Shown: positions 1 through 14,040, counted from the stretch's first letter. The stretch: 64,000 nt of DNA from Rachycentron canadum (GCA_038496675.1 CM076649.1:18840337-18904336); one strand, 5' to 3'. Notes: a model not told the origin generated them from the letters alone. A program made the numbers and translations.

Positions 1-1605
1 CATTACCAACGACTGTCACTTCACTTCCAGTCTGTAATTTCACCACACTTGACCCTAACCCTAACCCCATGAGAGAGCCCACAATGTGGTGTGTGCTTTT
101 CAGGAACTTAAGACTTTAGAGTCACGTGTTATCTTTTAGCGTTAGCATTTCTGCATTACAATCCTTAATGTGAAAGTAACCATTTCTATCAAATGATTCC
201 CTCAGTAAATTATTTTCTATGTAACAAGGCTAGTTGCTGTGGTAGGTGTGTCTAGAGACATATAGCAATTAAGCTAGCTAGTCTAGCTAGCTCTTTCTTT
301 GTTAAGAGGATGAGCTGTTATTTTCATTGACTACAATATATTCCCATGCAGCACCAAAGCTGTAATTATTTAAATCAAGATTTTGTGTTTTTTTTTTGTT
401 TTTTTTTTTTTAACTGGGAACTTGGAAAGTATAGACCTTAACCTAAGCCAGGAAGTTAGCCGACCTAGCTAGCTGTTTTGCAGTTTTTGCTAATCTGTGT
501 TTTTTACTTCTACTTTATTCACATACCTTGTTTAAAAGCAGTAAAAATGGGCATTTTGTATGTTTGTGTGAACTGGAAATTGAAAACATAGACCAGTGTT
601 AGTGAAGTAAACTTAAAAACCCAGCAACAACAGGAAACAGTAAAAGAAGCATATGAGTCAACTTAAGGTTAAAAGGCTCTCGCTCCACTATACCTGTGTT
701 ATTCACCTGCAGTGATGACACTGCAATATGAGGTCACCTGAGTGGTCTTTTCAGCATTTCCACTTCCTTCAAGGTTGTGTATGTTTCAGGCTTTCACTTT
801 AATCAAGGTATTAACTTTGTCTGGTCCGGGAGCTGCAGAAATTGTCCCCTATGTGCATACCTCAACTGACCACTGACCAGTTCACCAGAGGACCAGCAGC
901 AGATCACAAGAGACTGAAAAAGGCATTTCAACCGCAGCACACAGAGAAAGAGAGAGGCAGTGGGCATACATCCAGTCCCCAGCTCAACTCCACTGTTTGT
1001 ATAGAGCCATTCATCTCCTTATTAGGATCAGTGCTGGGCCTGAAAGGAAGCTACAGGAGCTCTCTGTGTTATTGGTGTCAGTGTCAGAGGATTTGTAAAG
1101 ATGCTGAACAAGGAGCTCAGTATTTGTTTAAGTATAGACAGGGAAAACCACAGAGAGACTGAGGCTGAAAAGGCATGTCGATACCACTCAACAACATTTT
1201 AGACTTGTCTTTTAAACTTTTCTGAGCTGAATAGGTCACTTGCCGGGGACTACTATATGGACAACAGAGTGTGGTTTGCTAAAAGGCAGCTGAAAGCCAA
1301 CACCAGGCATCTTAATCTGTGAACTGGATCGTTTGGCATCACGGTGTGCTGTTGGAGGAAAAGTGTCTTTTGAGATTGCAGCACAGAAACTGCTACCAGA
1401 GGGACGTCAATCATGGCATGAATTATGAAGGAGCCTTGCATTAGCACTGCCAACATAAAAACAAAAAAGAAAAAAATCTATACGTGACAGACAACCTGTG
1501 AATGATCAGTGCACGCAGAGCGAAAGCATTTTTTTGCCAGCCAGCGAAAAAAAAAGATACTGTAAAAACCATAGCACAACTAGAGAAGAGAAAAGTGTGT
1601 GGTTG

Positions 1606-1632
1606 AATAAATAAATAAATAAATAAATAAAC
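1606..1632. repeat. (AAAT)n microsatellite
   Basis: About seven uninterrupted units of the tetranucleotide AAAT/ATAA, followed by an A-rich stretch. Confidence 0.9.
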
Positions 1633-4026
1633 AACAAAAAAAACAGCCGACTATCACAGAAAGAGCCACTGATGCAAAAACAATGAGAGGTTTCCGTTAC
1701 TGAGGAGTGGCCAAACACCTCTTTGAATGGAGCTGGGAGAGAGAAGTGAAAGTGTTGTGCAGGACGTGATAACAACACAAACGCATGAGTGATCTATATA
1801 CCGGCCCAAAATACACCAACTGTACATTTCTGCTACATACCACTGCTCCTTTGCTGAACAGCAGAAATCGTATTGGTAGTAGACTTTAATAGTTTTAGTT
1901 TTTACTATTAGCTTTAGCTTTAGTGTTACTATCGACACATAGATTACATATTGTACGATGCTGCAGATGAGGGCACATATTCTGACTACAGATCACTAGT
2001 TTTATTATGAGGAACAAGGCAGCAAGAGGAAGAACAGAGTTTGCACCTGAGTAAGTTCTGATGGTCATACTGTATATGCAGTGGATAATTATAATTATTA
2101 TAACTATAGGTGTAGGGAGTTAAAAAGAGGAACTCATTCTCGTGAAGTAAAAGCATCAAACCAGAGCCGGTGTCAGCCACGCCAACAATATGAACAACAC
2201 AACCGATAGTGATGTCTGTGTTTTTCTACTTTGAATGCATTTTTCAGTTGTGTAGACATTCGTTTTCCTTGACAGTTTCTGAAGAAAGGCATCCCAGTGA
2301 ACATTTATTTCTCTGTTCTGTTATGGCTGCATGAAAATCCTTCGGAAGGTGGTTATTCGTGGAGGCAACCCTCGATGTCTGGACTGAGAGACAAATCCTA
2401 AATGAACTGAACTCCAACTGAACTAAGCCACGTTATCAGAAAATAAAATGCTAGGCCAGTAAATGTGGGGGTCATAAATGTGAATTTTAAAGCTTCTTGC
2501 ATCAAATAGGTTTCTGTTTTGCAGCCGACTATTGTCCAAGAAGCACATGAATGCACCATAGAATTTTCGAAAGACTTTTCTAAAGGCCAGGTAAACTACA
2601 GCCACACGTAGCACCCATAGAAACACCCACTATAGATGTGTTTAATTATCTATAACCATACACCCCCAGTCTACTGACTCAAGCCATGAGGCTTGGCCAC
2701 AGCAGTGTGTCTGGATACACCACTCTCTCTCTCTTATTTCCCACTGTCCCAGATTTTCAAGTAGCAGCTTTTTTTCCTCCCTCTCAGCACATCTTACTAA
2801 CCAAGGGCTGGGCAATATGGCTTCAAATCAGTAGCAGGATTATTTCAAACCTTTACTTCCATTACGAAAATTAGGCAATTACGTTATTGGTCTGTCTCTC
2901 TTTGAGCCATGCGCTCTCCGTTTTCAGCAATGTGATTGTGTTCCAAGTGATTAAACAAATTGGTGGTGTTACCCGTGTCACTATTGATGGTGTATTTACC
3001 ACAGCCTGTTCGTCATGACCAGATGAGACCCAATCAGGAAGCGAGGCAGGTCCAGACTACAGGTGTAAGCCCAGAGTCTTCTAAAAACCCAGTATACAGC
3101 AAGTCTCTGTTTCAGGAAAACTCAAAGCCTGACGCTCAACGTTTGCACTCATGTCGTCCACATCATCAGCTTTACTTTGAGTGGACATGGATGACATTAG
3201 GGGGCAGAAGCACATGACTGAGGACGAGGGGACATGAACACACAAATGGGGTAAAGTAGGCATGAGAGGCTCTAAATGTCTTTTTTTTTTTTTTTTTTAC
3301 TGTCAACAAAAGTCAACTTATTCACTGTGATATATTATTCATTACACTACGTTTTAAATCTCTACAACAGGATTATTTTATTCTCTGAGTAAAGAGAACC
3401 CTGACATTCTACATGAATTGATTAAAAATATTTATTATTTAAAAATTAGTATAATATAAATGATGAAAGCTTTTGAAAACAGTCAGCTTGAATGTAAACC
3501 TAGAGTATACCCACTAAATGAGCTAAAACACACTATGATTGTTGACAAAAATATTTCATCACAGCTTTCAGTTGTATCAGCATCAGCAGATGGAGTTCGC
3601 TCAGTTGTCCTGGAAATGGAAGCTTTTCGTTTTTCCTCAGCAAGTGAAAGACCATGTTGTTCAACGTTTAAAGATTTGAGTGCAAGCTCTCTCTTGACCT
3701 TGGAAAAAGAATTTTACAAAAAATGTACCCAGAAGACCATTTAGCAGCCGTTTCACCTGTGAGATATCATCAAGATCCCTAAGCAAGTCCAGCTGCCTTC
3801 ATAAAGCTCCAAGAGAAGAGCCGTGACCTGGCGTTTTCACAGGCATGTCCTTCTCCGGTGAAGTGCACTGTGATCCTTTAAAGTACAAAATGTTCAACAT
3901 GACTAATAACATCATGAAATCTGACGTCGCATAGAGTCGATCTTTAGCTCACAAGAGACATGATGCTGTCACAGATGGAAGAATGAGTTTTTACACAACA
4001 AATATGTTTTGCCACATAGTCCAGAT

Positions 4027-4028
<2 letters not shown>

Positions 4029-4077
<49 letters not shown>
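4029..4077. repeat. (GT)n microsatellite
   Basis: About 24 uninterrupted TG units. Frames read through it give artificial Cys-Val or Thr-His repeats and are not genes. Confidence 0.97.
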
Positions 4078-4079
<2 letters not shown>

Positions 4080-7000
4080 CTGTGCAGATACAGTACAGTT
4101 GTTTCTTCACTAGGCTGCTAACACAACAGCAAGCAAGTTGGTGCAAAAAACCAAAAAGCATGAACCACACAGTAAACACACAAGACATGTGTCACGTGCT
4201 TCCACAGATTATAACTCAGAAGTGTAAACACACACACACCCCATGAGTGTACAGAGTGTGAAGCAACGGCCGTGGCTGCACCTGGATCTGCCTTCCAACC
4301 TGTCTGACCAGTTTAGGAGCCACATGACAGGCCCAAAGGGACTGGGAGTAGATTGTGCAAGTGTTCCTCCACTCACCACAGCAACAAGCAGCCAACGCGA
4401 CCCCTCGACAAAACACATTTCTCAGCACTGAAATACACAGCCACAGCTGACACGCAGGCTACAGCGACCTACTTCACCGGCCATTTGGTGCACAATCATC
4501 TCTCAGTCTAATTACCAGTGGAATATCATGTAGAGGTCAGTCTACCCACCTTCCCCTGTGGAGCTGCAGATCTCCTTAACCACATCAGCAGCAGCAACAA
4601 CTTTTAATCACACAGCAGTTACCAAGGGACCATCATCCTGGAAAATCCAAACTCAGCTTCACTTCACCTGCAACTTCATCAAAAATAATTTTGAGCAAAT
4701 CAACTCAGGAATTTACTCTGCAGCAGTGAGCATGGTATTGTTGTGAATTTGTACTTTTTTGCAAGTCTAATCTCTCCTAATCCTCTTTTTAGGTCTTGTT
4801 TTATGTATTTATAAATCATTTGCACTAAGATCGACCTCGGTACGTATTTTTCCTCCATTTGCCAGTTTTCTACAATGTGAGAGACTCAGCTAGTCGCACA
4901 CTCTAATCATCGGGGAAATGGACACAGACCAACAATGGAATTAGCCTTCCTCCACAACTGTTGAATGCAGAGGCTCTAATTAATGATTGCTAAGTGTGAA
5001 GTGGCCAAAAGAAAACAATAGCTGCTTGGCTTGGTTTTGCTGGGAGAGGCCAAAATAGCTGAAGAAAAAAATATTTTCATGGCAGGTCCTGATAAATGCA
5101 GAATAAACAGGCTGGAAAGAAGTGGCAACTGTTCCCTTTTCCCCCACGTGAACCAATTTTGCCTGAAATGTAAATTCCGCTTTACTGTGGGGAGGCAAAA
5201 AAAAAGCCCAGCAGCATTATGGGTATCGTTGCACCAGATCAAAGCCAGACAACAATATGATGAGTTTCATCCTTGTGAGGCGAGGGATTTGTTCAAAGAA
5301 GGCAGAAGTAGAGAGGGTAGGAACGAGGGAGATGAGTGTAGGTATGCAAAGGAAGGGTGGGTGAGGTGGGGGGGGGACCTGCTGACTCACTGTAATCATC
5401 AGGCGGAGGCAGGCTGCCGAGCTGCTGCTCAGGGTAAAGCTCTCTGCCTCCCCTTCAGAAGGACAAAGTGATGCTTCCCATCAACTGTGAAGAGCCATCT
5501 GACTGAAGGTGGGGAATGAAATGGTGAAATAAAACTGTCTTGTGGTATGAAATAGGTTCTCTTTCTCTCTTCTCACACCCGAGTGCGGGCAGAATGATGC
5601 AATCTGAGGAAGGCAATAAATCTCACAAAGCTGTGTGTGTAACAACCAAAGCTAAAAATAAAGCCCTGATCACACAGACAACAACAGGATTGCAACTGGT
5701 TTGGGAAGAGGACCTCAATAGAAGGCGGAAGTAACTGTGGATGTAGCCACAGGCGCCCACCAGACAAACCATTAAAGATCACGCAGCCAAGCAATATGAT
5801 GCTCAAGTCTGCACCATAACAAGATTTTGACAGGACTGCAGTGGCTGCAGCATCCTGATGAGGCTTAATTCAATTCCCACAGAACAAAAGCACACAGCCA
5901 CTGTGAGAACTGTTGTGGGACTGAGCTGTTGTAATGTTGCGTTATCCTCTTTTGGCTATCCCAAACAAAGCTGATAAAAGAGCATGTAAAACAGAATAAG
6001 ATTAAGTCTCCATTTGTTGGGCAAACAAACACAAAGCTGCAGTGCATTGTACCACTGTCGTACTGCGATTACAGTTATACCCGCCAACAATCAATAACAT
6101 AGGGCTGCTCAGGAGTTATCAGGTATCAGGTATTAGTTACATGGTGTGTAAATTGCCTTTGATTTGGAAAGTTGTAAATATTCATTTTAACAGTCAAACA
6201 AACCAAGGTAATGGTTAATATCTGTTTTCCTTCACCGTGTTTACCCATAACCTCTGTACTTGAATCAGTGAGATGACAGACTAGCACCGTTTCAAGCACC
6301 GACGAGCACCTTTTCAAGTGTTGGTTTAAGTTAAAGTTATACTCTACAGAGGGCAAATACACCTATTCCACACAGGGTTAGTTTACTGATTATGGAGAGT
6401 TGTATTCAGCTATGGAAAAAAAGCTATATAATGTCATCTAAGGCTTTCAGGTAGCTTTCTAAGGTGTGAGGAAGTGACCCTGAGGTTATCTCAAGTTGGG
6501 CTTGAGACTTCAGATATTTCACACAAAACCTGACTGATAAACTAGGGGAAAGAAGTTTGAAAGAAAAGCAATTCTTGATTTACCAATAGGACCCAGGGTT
6601 TATGAATCCTCACCTAAACTCAAAATGAACATTCATGATAGCTTAGCCTGTGTTGCACTGGTTTTAAACTACTTTTTTATTTTTTATCCATTGCTCGTGA
6701 TTCCCTCAACGTTATGGTGAAACAGCAGGAAATCACTGCAGTAGCCCTTTAAGATTTCAGCCTCGGTTAATGAAAGAGTGGCACATGTGTCTGTCGTGAG
6801 CTAAAGAAACGCGGGTACAAAGGGTTCATTGCTTCGTATTTCTGTGATGCAGAAGAGAAGACAGGACAGGCAGCACGTCATCAATATGGCGGTCACGTGT
6901 TCTATGTGAAATACACACATACACCAGCTTTTGCCCTTCGTATCACATGCAGAGCATGTGTGTGTTGTTTCCTGTGCATCCATTGTGAGTGGGTATGCAA

Positions 7001-7386
7001 CTTGAATGCTGCATGGGAAAAGCACAGCAAAAACGACATAAAAAGACAACTGCAAAAAGAAACAAATGGTTATCTCTGCCCACATATAGCATCAAAATGG
7101 GGGTTGATAATGAAAACAAGCACCAACAATTCTGACTAAAGAGTTAAGAACTGGCTTCAGGTTAAAACTCGGTTAAGGCCTGGGCTTAGGAGGGAATGAA
7201 CTGATTCAGTGAAGGTCCTCATAAGCATAGAAGTGAAAATGGATGTGTGTGTTTCTTTATGCTTCTGTGATTGGTCACTGGAGTTCAGCAGGCAGGAAGA
7301 GACGTGACCACACTCACCAAGCTACAAAAACATGGCGGGTCAAAGAACATTCAGCCGGGACAGCAACAATGACAGCCAAGTGCAGG

Positions 7387-7388
<2 letters not shown>

Positions 7389-7437
<49 letters not shown>
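7389..7437. repeat. (CA)n microsatellite
   Basis: About 24 uninterrupted CA units. The long frame crossing it on the minus strand owes its length to this repeat. Confidence 0.97.
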
Positions 7438-7440
<3 letters not shown>

Positions 7441-8763
7441 CCTGTCGCATGCTTTGGCACCATCAGGATGACCCCACACAGTACTGTGCAGCACTCTCTA
7501 TCTGCGCAGAGCAACCATGTATACAACTTGAAAATATTCTTCTTCTGTAGTACAATTTCATACAGATAAACCGCTAAGTGCTCTCTTTTTCCAGTGGAGA
7601 AGTCAATAAGAAACGGCTGAGTTAACTTACAAGTGCAAGGAATCATTGCCTCCAATGAGACACACAGAGGAGAGGAGGGCTGCTCAGCCTCACTGGATGC
7701 CTCATACATGCTCATTTGAATTGCAAATGGTGGCAGGCAGCATGCTGGGCTGTGAAATCCCAGCAGCACCCTTGGGCATCTGAACTCACGCACAAACACT
7801 GACATGTACACACTAGTAGAGAGACATTGTGTACATATACACCACAGTAAAAAAGAAGAGAGAGCCGTACACAGTCTTTGAGTTTGATTCACTTCAGTGT
7901 GTCTGAACTCGATACGATCACAAACTCGCACTGAAACGGTGACGAGCAAACAGTGGAGGAGGTGAAGCGCAGGTGCTGAGCGGAGGTGATGGTTCCCTGG
8001 CAGTTAGGAGGGAGAGGGAGCATCAGGGGTTACTCAAGGGGAGGGCCGGCTGGCAGGCAGGCAGGCTGACTGGGCAAGGCTAACGCAGCAGGCACAGAAG
8101 TGTGTCTGACGTTAACGACATGGACGCTGCGTGACAGCAGGTCTGCCAGCCGAGGCTGACAGAGTGTGCGGCCCGGAGGAAGACTGTGACGAAGTATCAC
8201 AAGCCCACCTGCGCGGCAATAGAGAGCAGGCCAGAAGACTGCAGAGGAGCCAGGACATGACAAAGCAGTACAACAAGAAATGTGATATTATAAGCTTTTC
8301 TAGCAGTCAATCAGAGCTTCATAGGACTTTCCTGGAAATAAATTTGCAATTTTAGAGTCAAAACAATGGAGACATTTATAGAAATACAACCACAGAGAAC
8401 AGTCCTAGTAAAAGCATCCTGCATTCCTCCTCAGTACTGTATGTAATTCCACAAAACTAGTGAAAGCCAGGGGGCCAAAGGTGAGGCCATTTCCCTATGT
8501 GGACTTGTGTGAACATGTAGGCAAAAAAAAGGCAAAGAGCTGCTTCACCTCTGTAGCCAAATGACTCCACAGTGCTCAGCTGACATCTGTCTCTTACACC
8601 GCTGACACATCACTGACAGAGTCATTCAATGTGAGTTTAAAAAAGTGCAAAAATACACAAACTACAAATCCACTTGTTTGTTTTAAAAGCAAAACATAAC
8701 CACTGTGTGGGCAAACCAGCGAAGTTGATGAGAGGGTGCGACAATGGCAACATTGTGTAAGCC

Positions 8764-8765
<2 letters not shown>

Positions 8766-8849
<84 letters not shown>
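8766..8849. repeat. Long (GT)n microsatellite
   Basis: About 42 uninterrupted GT units (84 bp), the longest dinucleotide run in the window. It gives artificial Thr-His or Cys-Val frames on both strands. Confidence 0.98.
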
Positions 8850-8850
<1 letters not shown>

Positions 8851-9349
8851 ATCTGTCAGTGTTGGCTGTTGCATAATTACTGGATGGGTGTGTTGGGAGA
8901 ATACAGTGACTGAGCCAATAGCAGATCCAGTTTTCCCTGACAGGCTGAGACACAAACTGAAACAAACACACAACAGCTGATTTCTCTGAGCAGAACTACA
9001 ACTCTGAAGGACGTGGGAAATCCAGAATCAAAGTCAAGGTCGGTGCAGTAGGTGGTAAGACAATCGTGTAGCCTGCAGGGCAGAGGGGGCACTGGGGAGG
9101 CTTTACTGGTCTGACTGAGCCAGTGGGCGCAAAACGACGCTCCAACTTGCTCCTGCTCCAGTCCCATAATATAATTCACCCCCCGGTGTAGGACGGCGAG
9201 CAAGTGGCCAAAGTCCATGCGCTTTACAAAATGATGGTCTATTGAGCAGCTGCGGCTTGAACACATGTCTTCTCGTTGCAGCAGATAAAAACACAAAGAG
9301 ATTATAACAAAGAACCGCAATCACTGACGAATAATGTTTCAAGAAAAGG

Positions 9350-9800
9350 GGCTAAATTCCCGGGAAAGATCTCGGAAACGTTAAAGCGCGACATTCAACA
9401 AATCGTACAACACGACCAAGATAGTGCTTGAACCGACATGAGCAAACCGGCAGTGGGAGATAATGCGAATATATCAACATACCCTCCTGTCAGACAGACA
9501 TCCAGGGGAGGACCATGGATGGCGCGCACCGGGGGAGGTCAGTCCTGCTCCTGCCGCCGCTCCGTGCTTATTCCCCGGGCTTAAGGGGAAGGGAGTGTGT
9601 CGGTGTTTTGCCGGTGAAAAGCCTAATGAGAGAGGGAGGAGGAGGAGAGAGAAAGAGGGAGGGACACTGTCAGATGCAGGGAGGCAGGAGGGAGGAAGGC
9701 AGGCGCGTGCGCGCACACGCACGAGCACGCACAGCCGCGGTCCGTGTGTTCGGGAGGAATGCGTAAAACCAAACGGCGCTCGCGAGTCCTGCAAAAAAAA
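9350..9800. promoter_or_regulatory. CpG-rich patch, candidate orphan promoter
   Basis: This 450-bp stretch is clearly richer in G+C and in CpG dinucleotides than the surrounding AT-rich DNA (for example ten or more CpGs between 9700 and 9790), and it contains purine-rich GGGAGG-type blocks. That is the usual look of a vertebrate promoter or first exon. An ATG in good context at 9515 opens eight codons that run into a GTCAGT donor-like site at 9538, but no later exon could be joined to it. It may be the start of a gene whose coding exons lie outside the window. The direction of transcription is not known. Confidence 0.4.
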
Positions 9801-10640
9801 AAAAAAAAAATGTACCTCTATGTCAACAAGTAGTCAGATCTAAACAAACACGTGGGGGGAAACGGCAACAAGGTGACATAAGGCCTTATTGTTTCCACAG
9901 CAGCTGCATTCATCCACGTGTCAGAGATTCTTGTGGTGAAATGAGGCAACACCATGAGAGGAGCACCCGCGCGCAGTGTGTGAAGATGATTCTCTTTATT
10001 TCCGAGGCAGATCCAGGCTCTTGTGCATTCAATTAAATATTTAAAGACCCCGGCATCTACATCAGAGGAGTTGCTGTTATTTCCTCCAGTGTCGTCAGGA
10101 TGGCACAATCCCTTTGATTTCATCACTTGGTCCAGTGCTGAGAGCGCGCAGCCTCGCCCCCCTCACCTTGGCGCACACAGATGATGGGATTTATTAGCAC
10201 AAAGGGCAGCGGCCCCCGGAGCCGCCCACCGCTGTAAACACAAAATAATGGGAACCCTGCAATGAAAAGCAATAATGCGGAGGTATCAGTTCCCCATTGT
10301 GCCTGCTAAATTAACAAGGTAGTATTTTGAAAGGCAAGCTGAGTCTGAGATAATGAATCACTGATCAGGGGTTTCTGTTGTTGATTTGATTAATCACTGT
10401 CAGTCCCTCACAAAGGCATCATTAAAATGCTGTTATTTGCTCATTGGGGCAGTAGCAAATAAATGCTGCAGCAGCACACTAATATTACTCTAAGCCTCTC
10501 TACAAACAAGGTCACCAGACAGACCATTTTAATTGGGAGCATTTAGCACAACATCAGGTGAGACAACTGTGTCCTTAAAAGAGTGGTCCCACTCCCCTGG
10601 TGTGCCATTGCAAATCTGTAACACAGTCAGTAAAGTATCA
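9801..10640. other. Non-coding stretch with a conserved-element look
   Basis: No gene is recognised. Between about 10,150 and 10,600 the sequence is balanced in composition, free of repeats, and carries many TAAT, ATTA and TGATTTAT-like homeodomain-type motifs. That is typical of conserved non-coding elements near developmental genes. This is an impression from composition only; an alignment would be needed to confirm it. Confidence 0.25.
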
Positions 10641-10647
10641 AAAATGA

Positions 10648-10915
10648 TGCACAAGTGTCAGCCCACCGTGACGTCGCCCATTGGTTTATGAACTGTCGTT
10701 TTGGGGCCTAGAGATTTGGCCGTCGCCATCTTGGTTTTTTGCAATGATAGTTGGAGGAGAAGGTGGAGCTGAGGAGGAGTGAGGGGTGATGAAAATGAAC
10801 ATCATGTTGTATTGAAGACTTGAAACTAGTGACTGAGACCATAAACTTATTAGGAAAATGTTTACTGAGCTAACAAATCAAGGGACATAAAAGTAAAGTA
10901 GGGACATTTTCACAT
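10648..10915 (+). repeat. Dispersed repeat family A, copy 1 (internally deleted)
   Basis: It shares with the copies at 14.0, 16.2, 28.3 and 53.6 kb a head with a TGACGTC motif followed by ATTGGTTT(A/G)TGA, a middle GAGGAGTGAGGGGTG block, and the block around GACTTGAAACTAGTGACTGAGACC. Compared with the 28-kb copy it lacks the central segment with CTGCTCTGTCCTC and the tail with CCCTGATGGTCATT. The family looks like a non-autonomous DNA element common in fish genomes, but I cannot assign its class. Confidence 0.75.
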
Positions 10916-13900
10916 AAGTGACTTTAAGTCCACGTTAAGACTTTAAGTACAGAGGGGTTTATTGCTGGTTATCTGACCTCTGTTTTGTGTAGTCTCTAGG
11001 TAAACACAACCTAGCTTCCCCAGCTATGGTAATGTTCTTTGTTTCAAAAGAATTAGGTCCATGGAAATAGGTCCATTTTTATAGACCGTCTGTGGGTCAA
11101 CTTAATCATTGTAGGTTTGATAGGAGACTTGAGTGTGTTATACAGCAGCTAAGTTGCCTTGAGCCACTGTCTTCAAGCAGAGATGAGGAGTTTGTCTAAC
11201 TCCACCCCCCGAGATCTTTTCATTTTTAAGCTCAGTCTTCAGCCCAAACCAGCACTGATTCAAGTCACAACACATCAGGACATTTAACTGATTTCATTCT
11301 CCAGCTGGAGCCACAAAAGCCTTTAAACAGACTTTCAGTCCAGTTCCCCTATGAAATGGACCAATTGCCTTAGCTTGTCTTGGCTTTGGTGTTAAAATCT
11401 AGTTTTTAGTAATTATTTCACTTTGGTGCTTTGCATATTCCTGAAGCCACATCAGTGTTTTTTTATTATAACAGAGGACCACATGACTACTTATATTTGT
11501 AGCCTATGTGAGAAGGCGCACTTGTACTCCGTAGCTAACCTTAGCAGTCTTTTAGATAACTTTGGATATTTCAGATGTATTTGTGGGAATGTAGCTAATG
11601 TGTGTTTTTCTACTGGAGGTACAGTATCAACTTTCTGCCAACACACCAGTTTAAAGGGCAAGATAATATTTGAGCATCGTGTTTACAGCTTGTTTACAGC
11701 TTGTTTAAACATGCAATAACAGACATTTTCTGTTATTACAGTTTTAAAAATGTGCCACAGGTGTTGAGGAGTAACATGTGTTGTGAGTGTTAATTCAGTT
11801 TTTGGTTTGTACTTGTTCGATCCATAATGTAACTTCCACAGTTTGAGGATCTGCCTTTTTATCTCTGTTTGATGGATGGTTGACATCTAGTTCTGTCAGC
11901 GCTCACAGGAGACACCGGTGCAGAACATGTTCGCTTATGTTAGTACAAGGTCTGAAGGTGTAAGCAGGCGGTTCGCCTTCACCAGGACAGGAGAGATGAG
12001 GCTCGTGGTAGCGATTTCACAAATAGGAACTTTACCCACTGGGTTCATACAAGGACCAGGTGGGTTTCTTCAGGGATGGAGGGTGTGTGAACCCTGCAGC
12101 TGGAGCACTAGCTTAGGGCCGGGGTTAACTTAGCTCTTGATAACGCCAAACCAACAGTCAGCAGCTTGTTAAACTATAAGGTCTATGATGTTTTCTGTTT
12201 CCACATGTTATAGAGATTACATGATGTGTGGATATGAAGAGGTGTTGGTGTTGTTTACAGGCACCTTTGAGGCAGCTGAACTGAGTAACAAAAGTAATGT
12301 AGCAAGTGATGCAACTAACTAATTTTGGTATCCAAAACAGCAACAACTTGCTTTCGTGTTTCTCCATAACTTCTAATCTATAGATGGGTGACATATTGAA
12401 GGAAGAGCAACATCCTGGAGGCCTCATCAACCCAACTGAACGCATGCTCAGTGAACTCTTGGTGCATTTTGAAGCATTGGCATCTTTATGTTTCTTCACA
12501 TATTTATTCAGCTTTTCCTTTTATTTGCAACCCATCTGCACATTTGTATATTTTTTTTTTGTAGTTTTTCCCTGGGTTTCAACAATAAGAGTTTTACTGA
12601 GTGAGTTGCAAAGATAAAACTGTCTGAGCATCATTTCATCGTATCATTTTAGTGGATGAGCCATAAAGGTGTTGCACTTTTGAAAACATACTCTGTATGG
12701 AATAATTCAGAGGTTTGTGCTTTATGGGTGTCAAGGGCTACTTGTATTTGACACCTGTGTTGCTAATAGCATTTCAGCCTTGAGAACATACAAGCAAGAA
12801 TTCAAAAGCTGTCTGTTTCGTGGATACATTGGTGTTTTGCGGTATTTGTTTAAGCCAACAAGCTCAGTGAGCAAAAAAGCAACATGCTTTACAATCCAAC
12901 AGAAATGAAAATACTTAAAGTAAAGTAAAGTATTCATCTATTGATCTTTGCTTTCTTAACGCACTTAGCATTGTTTAAATTGCAGGTGGCCAAATCAATA
13001 ATAACTAACTCAAAGTCAGTCTACTCAATAATGAAGCATCTCTGTCACGTACTGCAGAAAACAATAGTGCAGGTGACTCATTGTGGGACATGATGAAAAG
13101 GCCTTGGAGGAAGGAAAGACGAGCATCTGGACAACAAATAAGCATATAAAACAAATGTAAAGTATTGCAAAATGTAAAGAAGTTTGTGCTGTTTATCAGT
13201 CCTCCAGTCACAATTCAATTACCCAAACCACTCAAAGACATGACATGACTGAGGCATTCTGGGTGCTGTTTGAATTGAGAGGTTGTCAGCTGTCTTTTTA
13301 CGTTATTTACACTCGGCTCTGGTTTCATGTAAAAGGGAATCTCACAATTTTTAATGAAAGTTAGCAAAATGTTCCCTCTCCTCTCCAATGTATGAGCAAA
13401 ATATTGCACCTCTAAATATATTACATTATCCAACTATATATTAACATGTTTATATCCTGACAATACCAACACTTAGCACACCTTCAGGCTAAATAAAAAC
13501 ATCTAGTGTGATGTAGTCCCACTATGTGTCAAGTTTTTTTTTTTTTTATTAACTCACTAACACCATCAGGAATGCTGTTACGATGGGTGTAAAACAACAT
13601 AACTGAAGCCATTACATATGTTAACTGCCACAGTACAGGAAATGCTCAGTTTATCTTGCGTTTAAATTAAATAATACACTTGCACTTGTTGTACCTTTTG
13701 AAATAAGGAGCCCTCTTGGTGTTGGATATTATTTGCCAACGACTGGCTGGCCACTAGCATCAACCTGTTTATTTCAGCTCTTTCTTTCTTTATACTTTAT
13801 TTCACTTGTGTTTGCAAACTGCTTCAAATTGTCCCTTGAGAAACAAATAAAGAATTTTAAACTGAAGACAGTGACTCTGATAGCACAAGGTCTCAGTGTG

Positions 13901-14040
13901 CTAAAATTCTACTCTTAGTGGCTTTGAAATCCAAAGAGTAGAAGTATTTTAAGACCTTAAAGAGCAACTGATCACCTAAAAATCTGTAGGGTTTTTTTTT
14001 TTTTTGCACACCCACTAAACTGTTTAAACTTCTCACTGAT
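10916..14040. other. Non-coding stretch without recognised genes
   Basis: AT-rich DNA with only short unsupported open frames on both strands. The first 180 bases may still belong to the repeat before them, since TTTTTATAGACCGTCTGTG at about 11,077 resembles the repeat's terminal part. I see no RNA gene or further mobile element. Confidence 0.55.

Larger units (their letters stand above)
1..9340. other. Intergenic or intronic DNA without a recognised gene
   Basis: I see no exon with a recognisable protein match on either strand. The open frames here are short, low in complexity or run through microsatellites. The stretch contains an (AAAT)n run at 1606-1632, T- and A-rich tracts, and three long CA/GT microsatellites listed separately. 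It could be intergenic, or an intron of a gene whose exons lie outside the window. Sequence alone does not decide. Confidence 0.6.

Noticed and set aside
51..68. Telomere-like CCCTAACCCTAACCC near the left edge
   Set aside because: Only about two and a half units; a chance or interstitial match, not a chromosome end.
5031..5471. Plus-strand frame of 146 codons
   Set aside because: No similarity to a family I know, no signal or domain pattern, and no splice sites that join it to other exons.
7314..7949. Longest open frame in the left half (211 codons, minus strand)
   Set aside because: Its length depends on the CA microsatellite (Cys-Val run). No known domain and no exon-like borders.
8594..8980. 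Frames with long Thr-His or Cys-Val repeats on both strands
   Set aside because: Direct translations of the 84-bp GT repeat.
8877..9320. Minus-strand frame of 147 codons beside the CpG patch
   Set aside because: No recognisable domain, unusual composition, and no splice partner. Could be part of a 5' UTR, but not supported as coding.
9463..9843. GC-rich overlapping frames on both strands at the CpG patch
   Set aside because: Arg/Pro/Ala-rich translations are expected from CpG-rich DNA. No homology recognised.
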